From contig NZ_VSFF01000008.1 of NCBI RefSeq assembly GCF_008085905.1, positions 186,001-250,000 of the forward strand: DNA of 64,000 nucleotides. Direction: 5' to 3'. This DNA comes from Actinomadura syzygii (GTDB lineage: Bacteria > Actinomycetota > Actinomycetes > Streptosporangiales > Streptosporangiaceae). The translations under genes and the position numbers were made by a program. Below, piece after piece: positions 24,250 through 33,344 of this stretch (the first letter of the stretch is position 1; each line of letters starts with the position of its first letter). Under the pieces are notes generated by a model that searched no databases, was not told the DNA's origin, and worked only from the letters and a program-made list of their open reading frames with translations.

Positions 24250-25380
24250 ATGAGCAGCGGATTGTCCGGTTTCTGGGCCCGGGTCCGGGACCCGGCGATC
24301 GCGGTCGGGGTGGCGGCGATGCTGCTGGGCGCCGCGCTGGCGCAGGAACACACACCCTCCGACCTCGATTTCCTCGGTTACGCGCTGGTGGTGGTCGGCG
24401 GGCTCGCGCTCGTCGGCCTGCGCCGGGCCCCCGTCCCCGTCCTGGTCGTCACAGGGCTGTGCGCGGTCGGGTACAAGGCGGTCGGGTTCGAGGTCCCCGC
24501 GGTCGCGTACCTGTTCGCGGTCTACACGGCCGTCCGGTCGGGGCATCGCACCGTCACGCTGGCGGTGAGCGCGGCCCTGCTGGCGGCGCTCCCGGTCGCG
24601 GCGATGGCCTCGTCCGGGGACCGGCCGCTGAGCGATGCGTTCGCGCAGGCGCAGGGCGTCCTGGAGCTGGCCTGGCTGGTCGCCGCGGGCGCCGCCGGGG
24701 AGGCGCTGCGGCAGGCGGAGCTGCGCGCGGACGAGGCCGAGCGCACCCGCGAGGAGGCCGCCCGGCTGCGCGCGTCGGAGGAGCGGCTGCACATCGCGCG
24801 GGAGCTGCACGACTCGCTCACCCACCAGATCTCGATCATCAAGGTGCAGGCGGGGGTCGCCGTGCACCTGGCCCGCAAGCGGGGCGAGCCGGTGCCGGAG
24901 GTGCTGCTCGCGATCCAGGAGGCGGGACGCGAGGCGACGCGGGAGCTGCGCGCGACGCTGGAGACGCTGCGCGACGACGAGCGGTCGCCGTCGCGCGGGC
25001 TCGACCACGTCCCCGAACTGGTGGAGAGGGCGCGGGGGATCGGCTTGGAGACGACGCTGACCATCGAGGGGCAGCGGCAGGACGTGCCGGTCGCGGTCGA
25101 CCAGACGGCGTACCGGATCGTCCAGGAGTCGCTGACCAACACGGCGCGGCACGCGGCCGCCGCCACGGCGTCCATTCGGATCGACTACGGCCCGGGGACG
25201 CTCGCCATTCGCGTCGACGACGACGGAAAGGCGACGCCGGGTGTTTCGCCTGTTCCGGGCGTCGGGTTGCTCGGAATGCGGGAGCGCGTCACGGCTCTTG
25301 GCGGACAGTTGAGCGCGGAGCCGCGCAGCGAAGGCGGATTCAGCGTGCGGGCCGAGTTCCCGGTGGGCGGGCTCTCGTGA
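24250..25380 (+). CDS. Two-component sensor histidine kinase (NarL-partner type, HisKA_3)
   Basis: A 376-residue kinase with four to five membrane helices in residues 15-150, then a coiled linker, the phosphoacceptor H187 in HIARELHDSLTHQISIIKVQAG, and a GHKL ATPase with an N-box (ESLTNTARHA) and G-box (GVGLLGMRERV). There is no extracellular sensor domain, so the membrane helices themselves may sense. The stop overlaps the start of the response regulator (GTGA). Confidence 0.9.
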   Translation: MSSGLSGFWARVRDPAIAVGVAAMLLGAALAQEHTPSDLDFLGYALVVVGGLALVGLRRAPVPVLVVTGLCAVGYKAVGFEVPAVAYLFAVYTAVRSGHRTVTLAVSAALLAALPVAAMASSGDRPLSDAFAQAQGVLELAWLVAAGAAGEALRQAELRADEAERTREEAARLRASEERLHIARELHDSLTHQISIIKVQAGVAVHLARKRGEPVPEVLLAIQEAGREATRELRATLETLRDDERSPSRGLDHVPELVERARGIGLETTLTIEGQRQDVPVAVDQTAYRIVQESLTNTARHAAAATASIRIDYGPGTLAIRVDDDGKATPGVSPVPGVGLLGMRERVTALGGQLSAEPRSEGGFSVRAEFPVGGLS

Positions 25381-26039
25381 TCCGCGTCCTGCTGTGCGAC
25401 GACCAGCCGCTGATCAGGGGCGGGTTCCGGGCCCTGCTGAACGCCGAGGACGACATCGACGTCATCGCCGAGGCCGGGGACGGGCAGGAGGGCCTGGCGC
25501 TCATCAAGGAGCACCTCCCGGACATCGCGCTCATCGACATCCAGATGCCCGTCATGGACGGAATCGAGACGACCCGGCGCATTGCCGCCGACCCGGACCT
25601 CGCCGGGGTCCACGTCGTCATCCTGACCAATTACGGCTTCGACGAATACGTCTTCAACGCGCTGCGCGCCGGCGCCGCCGGATTCCTCGTCAAGGACATC
25701 GAGCCGGACGACCTGCTGCATTCCGTCCGCGTCGCCGCGCGGGGGGACGCGCTGCTCGCGCCGTCCATCACCCGGATGCTGATCAGCCGGTACGTCGCGC
25801 AGCCCCTCAATCCCGGAGTGGGAGAAGGGCTGAAGGAACTGACGAACCGGGAGCGCGAGGCCGTTCTGCTGGCCGCGCAGGGACTGTCCAACGACGAGAT
25901 CGCCGACCGGATGGTGATCAGCCCGTTCACGGCGAAGACGCACATCAACCGGGCGATGGCGAAACTCCAGGCCCGTGACCGGGCCCAGCTCGTCGTCCTC
26001 GCCTATGAGTCCGGATTGGTGGCCCCTCGGAGTCAATGA
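25377..26039 (+). CDS. NarL/FixJ-type response regulator
   Basis: A 220-residue regulator that starts with GTG overlapping the kinase stop. The receiver domain has the acidic pair CDDQ, phosphorylation site D54 in ALIDIQMPVMDG and a late Lys (FLVKDIEPDD). The C-terminal LuxR-type helix-turn-helix is LTNREREAVLLAAQGLSNDEIADRMVISPFTAKTHINRAM. Targets are unknown; the convergent MMPL transporter is the nearest candidate. Its stop codon lies inside a 17-bp hairpin. Confidence 0.92.
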   Translation: MIRVLLCDDQPLIRGGFRALLNAEDDIDVIAEAGDGQEGLALIKEHLPDIALIDIQMPVMDGIETTRRIAADPDLAGVHVVILTNYGFDEYVFNALRAGAAGFLVKDIEPDDLLHSVRVAARGDALLAPSITRMLISRYVAQPLNPGVGEGLKELTNREREAVLLAAQGLSNDEIADRMVISPFTAKTHINRAMAKLQARDRAQLVVLAYESGLVAPRSQ

Positions 26040-26054
26040 CTCCGAGGGGCCACC
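26018..26054. terminator. Perfect bidirectional terminator shared by two convergent genes
   Basis: A perfect 17-bp inverted repeat, GGTGGCCCCTCGGAGTC / GACTCCGAGGGGCCACC, with a three-base loop. The left arm encodes the last residues of the response regulator and the TGA stop is at the loop edge. The right arm ends 10 bases before the MMPL stop codon. It can end transcription from both sides. Confidence 0.85.
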
Positions 26055-26064
26055 GGCTTGGAAG

Positions 26065-28218
26065 TCAGACTCCCGCCGTTTCCTCGACCTGGGGAATGGC
26101 GGACGGCACCTGCTTCCGGCGTCCGGGCATCCACCAGTTGGCCTTGCCGCACATTTCCATCACCGCCGGGACGAGCACCATCCGGACGATCGTCGCGTCG
26201 ATGAGCACGGCGACCGCCATGCCGAGGCCGATCTGCTTGACCGCCACGTCCGGGCCAAGCAGGGACGTCGTGAAGACGGCGACCATGATGGCGGCCGCGG
26301 CGGTGATGACCTTGGCCGTTCGCACCAGGCCGCGGGTGACGGCCGTCCGGGTGTCGCCGGACCGCTCGTACTCCTCGCGGATCCGCGAGACGAGGAACAC
26401 CTCGTAGTCCATCGACAGGCCGAACAGCAGCGCGAACATCAGCATCGGCACCCAGCTCGCGATCGGCGTCTCGGTCGGGAAGCCGAGCGGCCTGCCGAGC
26501 CAGCCCCACTGGACGATCGCCACCAGCACCCCGTACGCGGCGCCGATCGACAGCAGGTTCAGCACGGCGGCCTGCAACGCGATCGTCACCGACCGGACCA
26601 GCGCGACCAGCAGCACCAGCGACATCGCGACCACGACCGCGATCATCAGCGGCAGCCGCGCGCCGATGTCGGCGGAGAAGTCGATCGCGACGGCGTTCGG
26701 GCCGCCGAGCCGGACGTCCGCGCCGCCGGGCGCGCGGGGCAGGACGTCGTCGCGGAGGTGGTGGACCAGTTCGGGGGTCGCCTCGTCCTGGAAGCCGGTC
26801 GCGGGGAAGGCCATGAAGATCGCGGCCTGCCCGTCCCGGCTGATCCGGGGCGGGGTGACGGAGGCGACGCCCTTCGTCGCGCGGACCGCCGCGACGACCG
26901 GACCCAGGTCGGACCGCGCCCCCGTCTCGGTCGCGAAGATCAGCGGCGCGCCGTAGCCCGGCCCGAAGCCCTCCGAGACGATCGTGTGGGACGTGTAGCT
27001 GCTCCGGTCGTGGGGCTGCACGCTCGCGTCCGGCAGGCTCAGCCGCATCGACAGCAGGGGCGCGGCGAGCACCAGCAGGCCCGCGCCCGCGAGCGTCGCC
27101 GCGATCAGCGGACGGCCCTGCACGACACCGGCCCAGCGCTCCGCCGGGGTCCGCCGCTCCCGCGCCGGGCCTCGCCCGCTGCGGCGCGGCAGCCGCAGCG
27201 AGTTGATCCGGTGGCCGGTGAAGCCGAGGAACGCGGGCAGCAGCGTCACCGCGGCGGCCATCGTCACGAGCACGGTCAGCGCGGCGGCGACGGCGACGCC
27301 GGTGATCAGCCGCTGGCCGACGACCGTCAGGCCGAGCAGCGCGATCATGACGGTCGTCCCGGCGAACAGGACGGCGTGCCCGGCGGTCGTGATCGCCTTG
27401 ACGGCGGCCGCCTCGGGGCCGTCGCCGTCCTGGAGGGCCTCCTTGTAGCGGGTCACGATGAACAGGGCGTAGTCGATGCCGACGCCGAGCCCGATCAGCG
27501 CGGCGACGATCACGGTGAAGTCGGGCGCGGGCATGACGTATCCGACCAGCCTGATCGTGGCGATGCCCCCGAGGATCGCCATCAGCGCGGTCACGATCGG
27601 CAGGCCCATCGCCACCAGCGAGCCGAAGGCGACGAACAGGATCACGGCGGCGGCGAGCACGCCGACGCCCTCGGCCGGACCCTGCCCCGGGGTCTCGGCC
27701 TTCTCCGCCATCTCCCCGCCGAGGCCCAGCGCGACGCCGTCGCCGGAGGCGTCCTCGACCGCGTCCACCAGCGGCTTGACGTCGGACTTCGGCGGCTCCT
27801 TCACCGTCAGCGGGATCGTCGTGCGGGCGATGCGCCGATCGGCCGTGACCAGGCTCCCGTCCTGGTACGGCGACGTCACCGGGCCCGTCACGGGCGAGTC
27901 GGCCAGCTCGGCGATGACCTTCTCGACCTTCCGCCGGACGGCCGGGTCGTCGATTCCCCGGTCCGCCTTGACGGCGAGGGTCAGGGTGTCGCCCTGCTGC
28001 TCGGGGAAATGCCTTTCGACGATCCGCTGCGCCTTCGCCGACCCGGAGTCGCCGCCGGAGAAATCGTTGTCGTAGTCCGCGCCATATCCGAACCCGGCGA
28101 ACGCCACGGCGAGCACGCCGACGATCCAGGCCAGGACGACCAGGCGGCGGCGCCGGAAGCAGAACCGGGCGAGTCTCGCCAGAACCCCGTCCGGAGGCGG
28201 ATTCTCGGTGGGCATCAT
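26065..28218 (-). CDS. MMPL/RND family membrane transporter
   Basis: A 717-residue transporter with 12 predicted helices in two halves and two large extracytoplasmic loops, for example FGYGADYDNDFSGGDSGSAKAQRIVERHFPEQQ after helix 1. The repeated cores LIGLGVGIDYALFIVTRYKE and LLFGLSMDYEVFLVSRIREEY carry the Asp-Tyr pairs used for proton coupling in MmpL3-type proteins. Family members move lipids, siderophores or drugs. A GGAG site precedes the ATG at 28218; ATG codons at 28218 and 28215 are adjacent. Confidence 0.9.
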   Translation of the reverse strand: MMPTENPPPDGVLARLARFCFRRRRLVVLAWIVGVLAVAFAGFGYGADYDNDFSGGDSGSAKAQRIVERHFPEQQGDTLTLAVKADRGIDDPAVRRKVEKVIAELADSPVTGPVTSPYQDGSLVTADRRIARTTIPLTVKEPPKSDVKPLVDAVEDASGDGVALGLGGEMAEKAETPGQGPAEGVGVLAAAVILFVAFGSLVAMGLPIVTALMAILGGIATIRLVGYVMPAPDFTVIVAALIGLGVGIDYALFIVTRYKEALQDGDGPEAAAVKAITTAGHAVLFAGTTVMIALLGLTVVGQRLITGVAVAAALTVLVTMAAAVTLLPAFLGFTGHRINSLRLPRRSGRGPARERRTPAERWAGVVQGRPLIAATLAGAGLLVLAAPLLSMRLSLPDASVQPHDRSSYTSHTIVSEGFGPGYGAPLIFATETGARSDLGPVVAAVRATKGVASVTPPRISRDGQAAIFMAFPATGFQDEATPELVHHLRDDVLPRAPGGADVRLGGPNAVAIDFSADIGARLPLMIAVVVAMSLVLLVALVRSVTIALQAAVLNLLSIGAAYGVLVAIVQWGWLGRPLGFPTETPIASWVPMLMFALLFGLSMDYEVFLVSRIREEYERSGDTRTAVTRGLVRTAKVITAAAAIMVAVFTTSLLGPDVAVKQIGLGMAVAVLIDATIVRMVLVPAVMEMCGKANWWMPGRRKQVPSAIPQVEETAGV

Positions 28219-28307
28219 CGTTCTCCTTGCGTCTTTGGGCGTCCCTCCAATGCTTGTGTTTCGGCAGTTCCGCGTCGTCGTGCAGGAAAAGGCACTATTC
28301 GGCCCGC

Positions 28308-28341
28308 GCTACCGCGCCCGCGGTACTCCGCTCGCGGTAGC
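28308..28341. repeat. Inverted repeat in the MMPL / lyase divergent region
   Basis: GCTACCGCG (28308-28316) pairs perfectly with CGCGGTAGC (28333-28341), with a further CGCGGTA inside. It lies between the two divergent starts and could be an operator or a hairpin; nothing else in 28219-28442 stands out. Confidence 0.4.
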
Positions 28342-28442
28342 CCGCCCGCGCACGGATGATCTTTGCCCGGTCCCGACGACCCGCTGACCCGCGCGCGGGT
28401 AGGCCGAACTCGCGATGGCGGAGCGGCGCTCGGGAGGCTCGG

Positions 28443-30272
28443 TTGAGGAAGCACGGTCGGTCGAAGGGGCTGGTCGCCGCCGGGACGGCCCTGCTGGTCG
28501 TCGGCGCGAGCGGCGTCGCCGTCGCGGCGCCCGTCCCGGGCGTCCCCGCGCAGCGGCGGACGATCGCGGACTGCGCGAACGTCGGCGTCGACCCGCCGCG
28601 CGTCCCCGACGGTCCCGTCACCACCCTGCGGTTGGACGGCGATTCCCTGACCGTCGACCAGGCGTTCCGCGTCCTCACGGCGCCGCGCCTGCGGGTGAGC
28701 CTCTCCGCCGGCGCGATCCGCACGATGCGCGAGTACCGCCGCGACGCTGTCGCGCTGGTCACCCGGCAGTCCCCGCCCCCGCCGCGCGTCTACGGGTGGA
28801 ACCAGGCGCTCGGGCCGCTGAAGGACCGTCCGATCAGCCCGGCGGAGTCGAAGGAGTTCCAGAAGCGCGTGCTGGCCTCGCACGGCGTCGCGACCGAGCC
28901 CGTCCTGCCGGGACGGATCGCGCGGCTCGCGCTGGTGATCCGCGCCAACCAGATGGCGCGCGGGCACATGGGCGTGCGGCCCGAACTGCCCGGCAAGTTC
29001 CTCGAACTGGTCAACAAGGGCGTCACCCCGGTATTGCCGCAGGTCGGGTCGCTCGGGTCGGGGGACCTCCAGCCGATGGCGGTCGCCGGGCAGGTCGCGA
29101 CGGGCATCGGCGGCTGCGCGAGCTGGGCGCGGCCGGGCCGCCCGACCCGCGTCGGCCGCGCCGCCGACATCCTCCGGGCCGCCGGGATCGCCCCGGTCGA
29201 GCTGGAGATGGGCGAGGCGCTGCCGATCATGAGCGGCAGCACGGTCGTCGCCGCGTCCGCGGTGGCGGCGCTGCACCGGGCGCAGGCGCAGGCCGACCAT
29301 GCCGAAGGCGCGTTCGCCCTGTTCATGGAGGCGCTGCGGGCGGAGGGCAGTTCGCTCGACCCGCGCACGCACGACGAGCGGCGGATCCCCGAGGAGCGGG
29401 CGGTCGCCGCCCGGCTGCGGCGGCTGGTGCGCGGCACCGAGTTCATGACGGACCGGACGCGCGTGCGCTTCAACCCGGACGACTCCCACCGCGTCCAGGA
29501 CGCGGTCTCGGTGCGCGCCGCGCCGCACATCCTGGCGTCGCTCCGGCAGAGCATGGACCATGTCGCGAAGGTCCTCGCACCGGAGATGAACGCGTCCACG
29601 TCCAATCCGCTGGTGTTCCGCGAAGCGGGCGGCAGAGTGGGCGGCGGAGTGGGCGGCGGAGTGGGCGGCGGAGTGGAGTTCGTGATGGGCGGGAACTGGG
29701 ACGGCGCCGTTCTCGGCCATTCTCTGGACGCCCTGAACGCCGGGCTCGTCGACGCCGGGGTGCTCTCTCAGGAACTGTCGGCGCGGCTGCTGTCCAGCAG
29801 ATGGAGTTACGGGTTGCCCGCCAATCTGGCGGGCGGCAAGGTGGGGCTGAACTCGGGGATGGTCCAGCTCCAGACGGTCGCGACGGCGTTGATTCCGGAG
29901 ATGCAGGCTCGGGCGTTCCCGTCCGGGACGCTGTCGCGTCCCGCGAAGGACGGGCAGGAGGACCACAACTCGATGGCGATGGCGTCGGCCCGCAATCTGC
30001 GCGAGAACCAGGTCCGCCTCGACACCGTGCTGGCGGTGCAATACCTGATGAGCGCGCAGGGGGTCGACCTCGTCGTCCATGGCATCAAGGACAGGGCTGC
30101 GCCGCCGCGCCTCGGCGAGGGAACGCGGCGCATTCACGACGTCATCCGCCAGACGATCGCCGAACTCCACGACGACCGGAACCTCACCCCGGACCTGGAG
30201 AGAATGCTCCACATGGTGAACGGCCAAGCGGGCGAGGGGCTGCTGCGCGCCGTCCGGGGACCGGCGGGCTGA
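28443..30272 (+). CDS. Exported histidine/aromatic ammonia-lyase homologue with altered MIO motif
   Basis: A 609-residue protein of the HAL/PAL/TAL family. The TTG start at 28443 has a GGGAGG site and gives a Sec-type signal peptide (RKHGRSKG, hydrophobic VAAGTALLVVGASGVAV, AAP exit); the family is normally cytoplasmic. The catalytic Tyr loop is VYGWNQALGPL. The MIO-forming tripeptide, normally A-S-G in GSVGASGDLAP, is G205-S206-G207 in GSLGSGDLQP, one residue shorter. Later motifs are kept: KVGLNSGMVQLQ and GQEDHNSMAMASARNLRENQ. A loop insertion of four G-G-x-V units sits at NPLVFREA...VEFVMGGNW. Substrate unknown. Confidence 0.8.
   Translation: MRKHGRSKGLVAAGTALLVVGASGVAVAAPVPGVPAQRRTIADCANVGVDPPRVPDGPVTTLRLDGDSLTVDQAFRVLTAPRLRVSLSAGAIRTMREYRRDAVALVTRQSPPPPRVYGWNQALGPLKDRPISPAESKEFQKRVLASHGVATEPVLPGRIARLALVIRANQMARGHMGVRPELPGKFLELVNKGVTPVLPQVGSLGSGDLQPMAVAGQVATGIGGCASWARPGRPTRVGRAADILRAAGIAPVELEMGEALPIMSGSTVVAASAVAALHRAQAQADHAEGAFALFMEALRAEGSSLDPRTHDERRIPEERAVAARLRRLVRGTEFMTDRTRVRFNPDDSHRVQDAVSVRAAPHILASLRQSMDHVAKVLAPEMNASTSNPLVFREAGGRVGGGVGGGVGGGVEFVMGGNWDGAVLGHSLDALNAGLVDAGVLSQELSARLLSSRWSYGLPANLAGGKVGLNSGMVQLQTVATALIPEMQARAFPSGTLSRPAKDGQEDHNSMAMASARNLRENQVRLDTVLAVQYLMSAQGVDLVVHGIKDRAAPPRLGEGTRRIHDVIRQTIAELHDDRNLTPDLERMLHMVNGQAGEGLLRAVRGPAG
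29627..29674 (+). repeat. Four tandem 12-bp units inside the lyase gene
   Basis: The unit GGGCGGCGGAGT occurs four times head to tail (first copy with one mismatch), in frame, and encodes repeated Gly-Gly-Gly-Val. Because the unit is 12 bp, copy-number change would keep the frame and only alter loop length. Confidence 0.9.
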
Positions 30273-30351
30273 CCTTCACGGGTTCGCCCGTCCGTTACCG
30301 GCCCCTATCGCCCCGGGTGTTTTCCGGGGCGCGGCACGCGCACCGGTCTTT

Positions 30352-31197
30352 ATGCTCGGACGCGTGCCTCCTCACCGGAATTTCCGGCCCCGCGTGCATC
30401 CGCCCTCGACCGACCGGCAGAGCTCGCCGTTATGGAAAAGGCTGAAAGTCCGGCTGTTCACGCTCGGCGGCATGGTGTTCGCCGCGCTCATGACGCTCGT
30501 CCTGCTCCCGGTCGCGAAGGACGTGCTCTCCGACAAGGCGCAGCGGGCGACCGCCGAGCCCGCGATGTGGGCGAGCGCGACGTCCAAGTCCCCGGAGGCG
30601 GGCTGCCTCGCGCTCAGGGACCCGCTCGGCGCGCGGGACCGGGCGGCCATCCAGTTGGACTCCGACGTCGAAGGCGTGGCACGACGGCTCGGCGGCGCCT
30701 GGATCGGCGAACTCCCGATCGACCTCAGCCTGCGCGGCGGCAGCGGCCAGGCCACCATCACCGGAATCGAGATCCGGCCCCGGGAAAGGGCGCGCCCGGC
30801 GGCGTCCGCCGCCGTGCTGTGCCATTCCTCGGCGGGCACGCCGCCGGTCGCCCAGTTGACCGCGAACCTCGACACGACGCCGCCCGTCGTGAAGATCGGC
30901 GGGAAGCGCTACGGCGACGGCTCCGTCATCACCCTCGCCCAGGGTGAGCAGGCCCCCGCGCATCTCGTCGTCTCGATAACCCGGGGATATCTCGAATTCG
31001 ACATCGTCGTCCGGTTCGCGCACAAGAACAAGGCGGCGGAGACCCTGGTGGTCTACGACGGCGACCCGAAGCTCAAGCGTCCGTTCCGGGTGACCGGGGC
31101 CGCGTCCCGCTACCGGTCGATTTTCATCAAGGGTTCCGGATACGACGAGGCGACGGTGCGCAAGGCGTGCCGGTTCCTGCCACTGAAGGGCTGCTGA
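30352..31197 (+). CDS. Membrane-anchored protein of unknown function
   Basis: A 281-residue protein with a basic, proline-rich cytoplasmic N-terminus (about 30 residues), one helix (FTLGGMVFAALMTLVLLPVA) and an extracytoplasmic part of about 225 residues, largely beta-strand in character, with cysteines near positions 84 and 163 and a closing CRFLPLKGC pair. No family recognised. Its stop is one base before the start of the beta-propeller gene, so the two proteins very likely act together at the cell surface. An upstream start other than ATG 30352 is not apparent. Confidence 0.7.
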   Translation: MLGRVPPHRNFRPRVHPPSTDRQSSPLWKRLKVRLFTLGGMVFAALMTLVLLPVAKDVLSDKAQRATAEPAMWASATSKSPEAGCLALRDPLGARDRAAIQLDSDVEGVARRLGGAWIGELPIDLSLRGGSGQATITGIEIRPRERARPAASAAVLCHSSAGTPPVAQLTANLDTTPPVVKIGGKRYGDGSVITLAQGEQAPAHLVVSITRGYLEFDIVVRFAHKNKAAETLVVYDGDPKLKRPFRVTGAASRYRSIFIKGSGYDEATVRKACRFLPLKGC

Positions 31198-31198
31198 C

Positions 31199-33292
31199 GT
31201 GCTCGGACGGCGCCACGGGCGCATGACCCGTGTGGCGCTGGTCGCCGTTCTGCTCTTATCCGCGGCGATGGTGTGCGCGGCCGACTCCGGGCCGCGCGAG
31301 GCCGCGGACCGGTCGTGGGCCGGGCGGGCGCTTCCGAACCTCATGACGCCGGTATGGACGGCCACCGTCGCCAATCTCGACGTTGGACTCGACTCGTGGG
31401 ACTTCATCGGCCGCCCGGAGGCGTCGTTCTCCCCGGCCGCCGCCGTCCTGCCGGACCTGACGGGCATCCAGGTCCGCGACCCGACGACCGGCCGGATGCT
31501 GCACGACATCCAGGTCGGCGAGAGGGTCGGCGACGTCGCGCTCGCGGGCGGCGTGGTCGTCGCGCAGACGCGTGCGAACAGCGCGCGCAATTTCGACTTC
31601 CGGCAACTCCGTGCGTACGACCTCTCCTCCGGCCGCGAGCTGTGGGTCCAGGACATGTATTCGAGCCATGTCGTGGAGACCGGCAGATACAGTTTTCTCG
31701 GCGCCACCGCGGTCACCTCCCGGGGCGTCGTCTTCACCGCAGCCACCGGAGAAATGATCGGGCTCGACCCGAGGACCGGCCGCATTCGCTGGACGCATTC
31801 CAGTGCGTGCTCGAACGGCACCTTGTCCGCCACCGAGAAAATGGTGGTCGTGGTGTGCGAAAAGGGCCCGCTCCTCACGGTGGACCCCGAGAACGGGCGG
31901 CTCTACAGCGCCGAGATCCCCGGGACCGTCGTGGACGTCGCGACGACGCCCGACGCCGTCGGCGTCGAATGGACGTCCGCCGACCTGACCGCCCCGGACT
32001 ACCCGCGCCCGGTTCCGCGGACGGCGACGGTCGTCTCGGGACCGCGGCTGGTGATCTCCCGCGTCGACGGGTCGCCGGGGCACCTCGTCCAGGTCATGGG
32101 CGGCCAGGCGATCCTTCAGGGCGACGGCGAACTGCGGGCGGTCGGCCTGGCCCACGGCACCGAGCTGTGGCGGCGGAAGACGGAGCAGACGGCCGCGCCC
32201 GGCGGCAGTTCGGTGGGTTCCGAGGACGGCGTGTCCGCCGCCGCCGACGGGCTGGTGCTGCTCAACGGCGCCAACGAGGAGACGCGACCGGGGGCGACGA
32301 GCCTCATCGACGCGTCAGGACGTAGCACGCCGCCCATTCCGTGGCCGGTCTCCGGACAGTTCGCGGGTGCGATCCCCGGATATGTCTTCCTCATCTCCCA
32401 CACCTCGCAGCAACACCTGTTCACGGCGCTGCGGCTCGAACGCGAAACCCTGCCCGACCCGCGGCTCGGCGGCGCGCGACCGGCAGACTGGCCCGACCCG
32501 TGCCGCCTTCTCACCCCGGCACAACTCGCCGCACTCGGCCACTACACCGGGTTTCCCGCGAAACCGTCGCCATTCGCCGAACGAACGCGCCTGCCCTATT
32601 CCGACCAATGCGATTTCGCCGGTCGGCACCCCTTCTCGCTCCGCGTCGGCTGGGTCGCCCCCGACCAGGCGGCCGCCGAGACCCTGACGCAGAGTCTCCT
32701 GCCCGGACCGCCGGGAGTGTGGCAGGCCGGACCGGGCGGCTACCAGTACCGCAGGCTGACCGCCAGCGCCCCTCCCACCGCCGACCGCGCCCTGGTCGCC
32801 CGGGGACGGTTCGTCATCGCCGTCTTCGCGCCCAACCAGGTCGGCCTCACCGAAAGGATCACCCGGCTTCTCCAGGCGGACCGTCCACCGGACCCGGCGG
32901 GCGGGCTCGACCGGGCCGCCGCGGAGCAGACCGTGCGCGACCACGGCTTCAACGCCCTGATCCAGACATCTCCGCCCAACCCGGGGCCGCTGCGCGCCGT
33001 CTACGCCGACTGCGGCCCTCCGGCCTGCAGCCAAGTGTTCCTCTTCCAGGGCGACCGACTTGTCGGCGCGCCGCCCGGAGAGTCCGCCGAACGCCCCTAC
33101 TACGAGGACGTTCAGATCGTCCGGCAGGACGGGGACACGGTGCGGCTCGCGGCGGCCGTCGTCCCGCCCGGCGCCCCCTGCTGCCAACTGAAGCACGACC
33201 TGATCGACCTGCGGATGTCGGACGGCAGGCTCGTGTACCGCGTCGAGTCCGGCCCCTGGCGCCCGGCGCCCGCCGCCCCGCACCGCCGCTAG
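31199..33292 (+). CDS. Secreted PQQ-like beta-propeller protein with a C-terminal DUF3558-like domain
   Basis: A 697-residue exported protein starting with GTG one base after the preceding stop. A signal segment (VALVAVLLLSAAMVCAAD) has a cysteine but not a classical lipobox. Residues about 45-400 carry PQQ/WD-like propeller strands such as LRAYDLSSGRELWVQD and MIGLDPRTGRIRWTHSS. The second half has WPDPCRLLTPAQLAALG and a matching Cys (SDQCDF), like actinobacterial DUF3558 lipoproteins, and a last CCQLKHDLIDLRM region. No enzyme motif; probably a binding protein paired with the upstream membrane protein. Confidence 0.7.
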   Translation: MLGRRHGRMTRVALVAVLLLSAAMVCAADSGPREAADRSWAGRALPNLMTPVWTATVANLDVGLDSWDFIGRPEASFSPAAAVLPDLTGIQVRDPTTGRMLHDIQVGERVGDVALAGGVVVAQTRANSARNFDFRQLRAYDLSSGRELWVQDMYSSHVVETGRYSFLGATAVTSRGVVFTAATGEMIGLDPRTGRIRWTHSSACSNGTLSATEKMVVVVCEKGPLLTVDPENGRLYSAEIPGTVVDVATTPDAVGVEWTSADLTAPDYPRPVPRTATVVSGPRLVISRVDGSPGHLVQVMGGQAILQGDGELRAVGLAHGTELWRRKTEQTAAPGGSSVGSEDGVSAAADGLVLLNGANEETRPGATSLIDASGRSTPPIPWPVSGQFAGAIPGYVFLISHTSQQHLFTALRLERETLPDPRLGGARPADWPDPCRLLTPAQLAALGHYTGFPAKPSPFAERTRLPYSDQCDFAGRHPFSLRVGWVAPDQAAAETLTQSLLPGPPGVWQAGPGGYQYRRLTASAPPTADRALVARGRFVIAVFAPNQVGLTERITRLLQADRPPDPAGGLDRAAAEQTVRDHGFNALIQTSPPNPGPLRAVYADCGPPACSQVFLFQGDRLVGAPPGESAERPYYEDVQIVRQDGDTVRLAAAVVPPGAPCCQLKHDLIDLRMSDGRLVYRVESGPWRPAPAAPHRR

Positions 33293-33331
33293 TCCCAGCC
33301 CGCCGACTTGAGTACGTATCGACTATCGATA

Positions 33332-33344
33332 TATAACGAGTACG
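33332..33344 (+). promoter_or_regulatory. -10 box placing a leaderless start for padR
   Basis: TATAAC (33332-33337) ends six bases before the GTG at 33344, which puts the transcript start on or beside the first codon. The A+T-rich stretch 33313-33343 also holds ATCGAT and two AGTACGT copies (around 33311 and 33339), a likely PadR autoregulation site. Confidence 0.55.

Noticed and set aside
24207..25376. A long plus-strand frame that runs through the histidine kinase into the response regulator
   Set aside because: Its first 390 codons are a shadow of the kinase in another frame; the regulator really starts at GTG 25377.
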